Shown here: positions 6,576 through 7,671 of the stretch, in pieces
Layout of the letters: the number at the start of each line of letters is the position of its first letter
Position numbering within the stretch: position 1 is the stretch's first letter
Source of the DNA: Oscillospiraceae bacterium
Lineage (GTDB): Bacteria; Bacillota_A; Clostridia; Oscillospirales; Oscillospiraceae
Assembly: GCA_902789835.1 (NCBI GenBank)
Contig: CADAPN010000089.1
Coordinates: 1-7,671, forward strand
Direction: 5' to 3'
Length of the DNA stretch: 7,671 bases
Program-made: the position numbers and the translations under genes
The notes under the pieces: generated by a model
What the model was told of the DNA's origin: nothing
The model's input: the letters and a program-made list of their open reading frames with translations, nothing else
Database searches by the model: none

Positions 6576-6926
6576 TCAGATGCCCGCAATGTCACGCAGA
6601 AGGGCTTCTTTCTTGCGGATCGGCTCGTCATCCCATTCCCAGCCGCTCTCCAGAAGCCAGTAGGTGGGGGGATCTTCGACCGGTTCGCCCTCTTCCACGG
6701 CGACATCCGGCTTCATGTTGTGAAGCTTCTTGCGCGTCTCATAGGCGCGCAGCTCGCCAACCGTGAAGGGAAGGCCCAGTTCGGACGCGATGGGGAGCAG
6801 GACATTTTCCACCACGGACTCCCGCAGCTCCAGACTTCCGGGATAGCAGGCAAGGGCTTCTTCGACTTTGGCCTGAAGGGCCGGATCGGCCTCGTAGCGG
6901 GCAAAAAACTCTTCGACATGATTCAT
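6576..6926 (-). CDS. Small Nif11-like domain protein, no recognisable core peptide
   Basis: The 116-residue product starts MNHVEEFFARYEADPALQAK. The stretch from residue 4 to 63 (VEEFF, DPALQAKVEEAL, VVENVLLPIASELGLPFTVGELRAYE) follows the Nif11-like pattern: short helix, D-L--K, then a G--FT--EL helix. That domain serves as the leader of many RiPP precursors but also occurs in stand-alone proteins. The tail (65-116) is acidic with a tryptophan cluster (W90, W96, W98). It has no Gly-Gly cleavage site and no Cys, Ser or Thr-rich core; the only cysteine is C27, inside the domain. A modified-peptide precursor is therefore unlikely. The start ATG 6926-6924 has GGAGGA (6942-6937) ten nt upstream. 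The frame stays open to 7094, but that extension reads backwards through the tRNA and is not coding. The neighbour downstream is the DUF1810 gene. Function unknown. Confidence 0.6.
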   Translation of the reverse strand: MNHVEEFFARYEADPALQAKVEEALACYPGSLELRESVVENVLLPIASELGLPFTVGELRAYETRKKLHNMKPDVAVEEGEPVEDPPTYWLLESGWEWDDEPIRKKEALLRDIAGI

Positions 6927-6948
6927 AAAAATAATTTCCTCCGGATAC

Positions 6949-6976
6949 TTGACAAATTGGAAAAAGTCTGTATAAT
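6949..6976 (+). promoter_or_regulatory. Consensus promoter of the tRNA-Gln gene
   Basis: TTGACA (6949-6954), a 16-bp spacer and TATAAT (6971-6976) make a full-consensus SigA-type promoter ending 13 bp before the tRNA. Transcription should start near 6983. The same -10 read on the other strand gives TATTAT, but no -35 accompanies it there. Confidence 0.88.
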
Positions 6977-6989
6977 ACTTTTTGCGTTT

Positions 6990-7063
6990 AGCGGGATTGT
7001 GTAAAGGTAGCACAGCGGACTCTGACTCCGTATGTGAGGGTTCGAATCCTTCTCCCGCTGCCA
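6990..7063 (+). tRNA. tRNA-Gln (anticodon CTG)
   Basis: The 74 nt fold as a complete cloverleaf. The acceptor AGCGGGA (6990-6996) pairs with TCCCGCT (7053-7059). The D stem is GTGT/GCAC with loop AAAGGTA. The anticodon stem GCGGA/TCCGT encloses loop CTCTGAC, so the anticodon is CTG and reads the glutamine codon CAG. The T stem GAGGG/CCTTC holds TTCGAAT. The discriminator is G and the 3' CCA is encoded. The variable loop has 4 nt. A consensus promoter precedes it and a hairpin terminator follows directly, so it is a single-gene transcript. A tRNA for CAA is not in the window. Confidence 0.96.
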
Positions 7064-7065
7064 AA

Positions 7066-7107
7066 AGAATACCCTTGATTCTGTTTGGAGTCAAGGGTAT
7101 TTTGCTT
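7066..7107 (+). terminator. Intrinsic terminator of tRNA-Gln
   Basis: AATACCCTTGA (7068-7078) pairs perfectly with TCAAGGGTATT (7091-7101). Three further pairs inward, one of them G-T, leave a 6-nt loop, and TTTTGCTTT follows. It starts within 5 nt of the CCA end. Confidence 0.9.
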
Positions 7108-7116
7108 TATACCGTC

Positions 7117-7165
7117 AAAAAGCCGCTCGAAAAGTTATCAGCTTTTGGAGCGGTTTTCTGTTTTT
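7117..7165 (+). terminator. Second, tandem hairpin terminator
   Basis: CCGCTC (7123-7128) pairs with GAGCGG (7148-7153). A G-G mismatch follows, then AAAAG (7130-7134) pairs with CTTTT (7142-7146), leaving a 7-nt loop. An outer A-run faces TTTT, and TTTTCTGTTTTT follows. On the minus strand the hairpin is also followed by a T-run, so it may act in both directions. No gene lies between the two hairpins. Confidence 0.75.
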
Positions 7166-7226
7166 CCTGCTTATGGCAAAAACCGGCCATTTTCAGACCA
7201 TTTTTTGCTTCTTATCTTAACAACTC

Positions 7227-7258
7227 ACTTGCAACCAACTTGCAAGTTGATTGCAAGT
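7227..7258. repeat. Three TTGCAA units at exact 11-bp period
   Basis: TTGCAA starts at 7229, 7240 and 7251. The middle unit lies in a 12-bp perfect palindrome, AACTTGCAAGTT (7237-7248). The outer units extend to ACTTGCAA on the left and TTGCAAGT on the right, so the whole block is roughly symmetric. Spacing of one helical turn puts all units on one face of the DNA, as expected for a multimeric protein-binding site. The binding protein is unknown. Confidence 0.6.
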
Positions 7259-7388
7259 CCGTATGATGACTTAATAAAAGAGTCTCTGCTTGTAACGGTC
7301 AGCAAGATTGTCGATTTGATTTGCCGGAAATACTTCTAAGCGACAATTACTTTTGATCCTTGACTGGTACACCTTTTGAAAAGTGCTA

Positions 7389-7416
7389 TTGCTTTGTGCG
7401 ATTTTCTGAGTATAAT
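7389..7416 (+). promoter_or_regulatory. Candidate promoter of the ATPase gene
   Basis: TATAAT (7411-7416) is a perfect -10. At 16-bp spacing the -35 is TTGCTT, matching only three of six bases. Transcription would start near 7423, inside the first copy of the direct repeat, leaving a leader of about 85 nt before the ATG at 7510. Confidence 0.5.
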
Positions 7417-7418
7417 AA

Positions 7419-7476
7419 ATATTGAAATGTGTGATTTCTACAATGACCAGCATATTGAAATGTGTAAATTTCTGCA
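7419..7476 (+). repeat. Imperfect direct repeat of about 24 bp, 33 bp apart
   Basis: ATATTGAAATGTGT occurs identically at 7419-7432 and 7452-7465. Similarity continues in both copies as ATTTCT-CA after a one-base length difference. The first copy covers the predicted transcription start, the second lies in the leader. Two same-direction sites three helical turns apart suggest a paired repressor or regulator site; a slipped duplication is the simpler alternative. Confidence 0.6.
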
Positions 7477-7509
7477 GGTTGATTCTGCTGAAAAGTGCGG
7501 GGGTGCGCT

Positions 7510-7671
7510 ATGCTTTACCGGAAGATCCAGCCGTATATCGAAAGCTACTTGAAGTCAGACAGCAACAAAGTCCTGATTATCGACGGCGCGCGGCAGGTCG
7601 GCAAGACCTTTATCATCCGTCACGTCGGACAGCAGCTTTTTGAAAACTATATCGAGCTGAACTTCGCGGAG
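7510..7671 (+). CDS. Partial AAA-type ATPase (AAA_14/DUF4143-associated family), N-terminus only
   Basis: Only the first 54 residues are present. They open MLYRKIQPYIESYLKSDSNK and carry the Walker A motif GARQVGKT at 26-33, preceded by the hydrophobic strand VLIID and followed by an IELNFAE-type strand. The wording DGARQVGKTFIIR is typical of the AAA_14 ATPases that usually carry a C-terminal DUF4143 domain. These proteins of about 400 residues are common in Clostridia and Bacteroidetes, often in several copies, with unsettled function. The ATG at 7510 has GGGGG six nt upstream, an acceptable but not strong ribosome site. It is preceded by AT-rich non-coding DNA with repeats. Whether the rest of the gene is intact cannot be seen. 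Confidence 0.8.
   Translation, partial: MLYRKIQPYIESYLKSDSNKVLIIDGARQVGKTFIIRHVGQQLFENYIELNFAE

Larger units (their letters stand above)
7166..7509. other. AT-rich non-coding stretch before the ATPase gene
   Basis: No credible gene is present. Short open frames on both strands (for example 7271-7453 minus and 7085-7339 plus) lack ribosome sites and family resemblance. The base composition is clearly richer in A and T than the rest of the window. It contains the TTGCAA repeat cluster (7227-7258), a -10 box (7411-7416) and a long direct repeat (7419-7476). Confidence 0.6.

Noticed and set aside
6927..7094. N-terminal extension of the Nif11-like gene, reading GFEPSHTESESAVLPLHNPA
   Set aside because: This is the well-known spurious peptide produced by translating a tRNA gene backwards; it overlaps tRNA-Gln and its promoter, and a good ribosome site exists at the internal ATG.
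7271..7453. 60-codon open frame on the minus strand in the AT-rich region
   Set aside because: No ribosome site, no recognisable family, and it covers the promoter-like and direct-repeat elements; likely chance.
7227..7476. CRISPR array
   Set aside because: The repeats are only a 6-bp unit in triplicate and one two-copy repeat; there are no regularly spaced 25-40 bp repeats with unique spacers and no cas genes.

Overview
The window is GC-rich, strongly codon-biased DNA from a low-GC-phylum relative with high GC content. The gene set (argS behind a YwiB-like gene, murI, GreA, a CCA-encoded tRNA-Gln, a probable HgdB-type dehydratase start, an AAA_14-type ATPase) and the strong Shine-Dalgarno and SigA-like promoters point to an anaerobic Clostridia member. 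My best guess is Oscillospirales/Ruminococcaceae. This placement is inference from gene content, not from a marker search.

Left part (1-3565), mostly minus strand. A gene truncated by the window edge starts with GTG at 83 and has a perfect consensus promoter at 196-224, with an A/T-only palindrome just upstream of the -35. After a gap comes the minus-strand operon murI - YwiB/DUF1934 - argS. It is read from one promoter (3599-3627), its reading frames overlap by 7-8 bp, and it ends at a strong intrinsic terminator (407-443).

Middle part (3649-6060), plus strand. A divergent promoter reads greA and then, after 11 bp, a 588-residue SUV3-like RNA helicase. The helicase has an N-terminal helix-turn-helix-like segment and a C-terminal four-cysteine zinc ribbon. 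The operon ends at a 17-bp perfect hairpin that separates it from convergent minus-strand genes.

Right part (6109-7671). Two small minus-strand genes, a Nif11-like domain protein and a DUF1810 protein, probably form an operon. Back to back with them is tRNA-Gln(CTG), with its own consensus promoter and tandem terminators. The DNA then becomes AT-rich and non-coding for about 345 bases. That stretch holds three TTGCAA units spaced exactly 11 bp apart, a promoter-like -10, and a long direct repeat at 33-bp spacing. An AAA-type ATPase gene begins at 7510 and runs off the right edge. The composition change beside a tRNA gene suggests an accessory segment, but no integrase or duplicated tRNA end is visible.

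Most of the window is housekeeping: translation, peptidoglycan precursor synthesis and transcript elongation. The least explained items are the SUV3-like helicase linked to greA, the Nif11-like protein without a core peptide, and the repeat-bearing region after the tRNA. I see no clear evidence of a complete new defence or mobile system.
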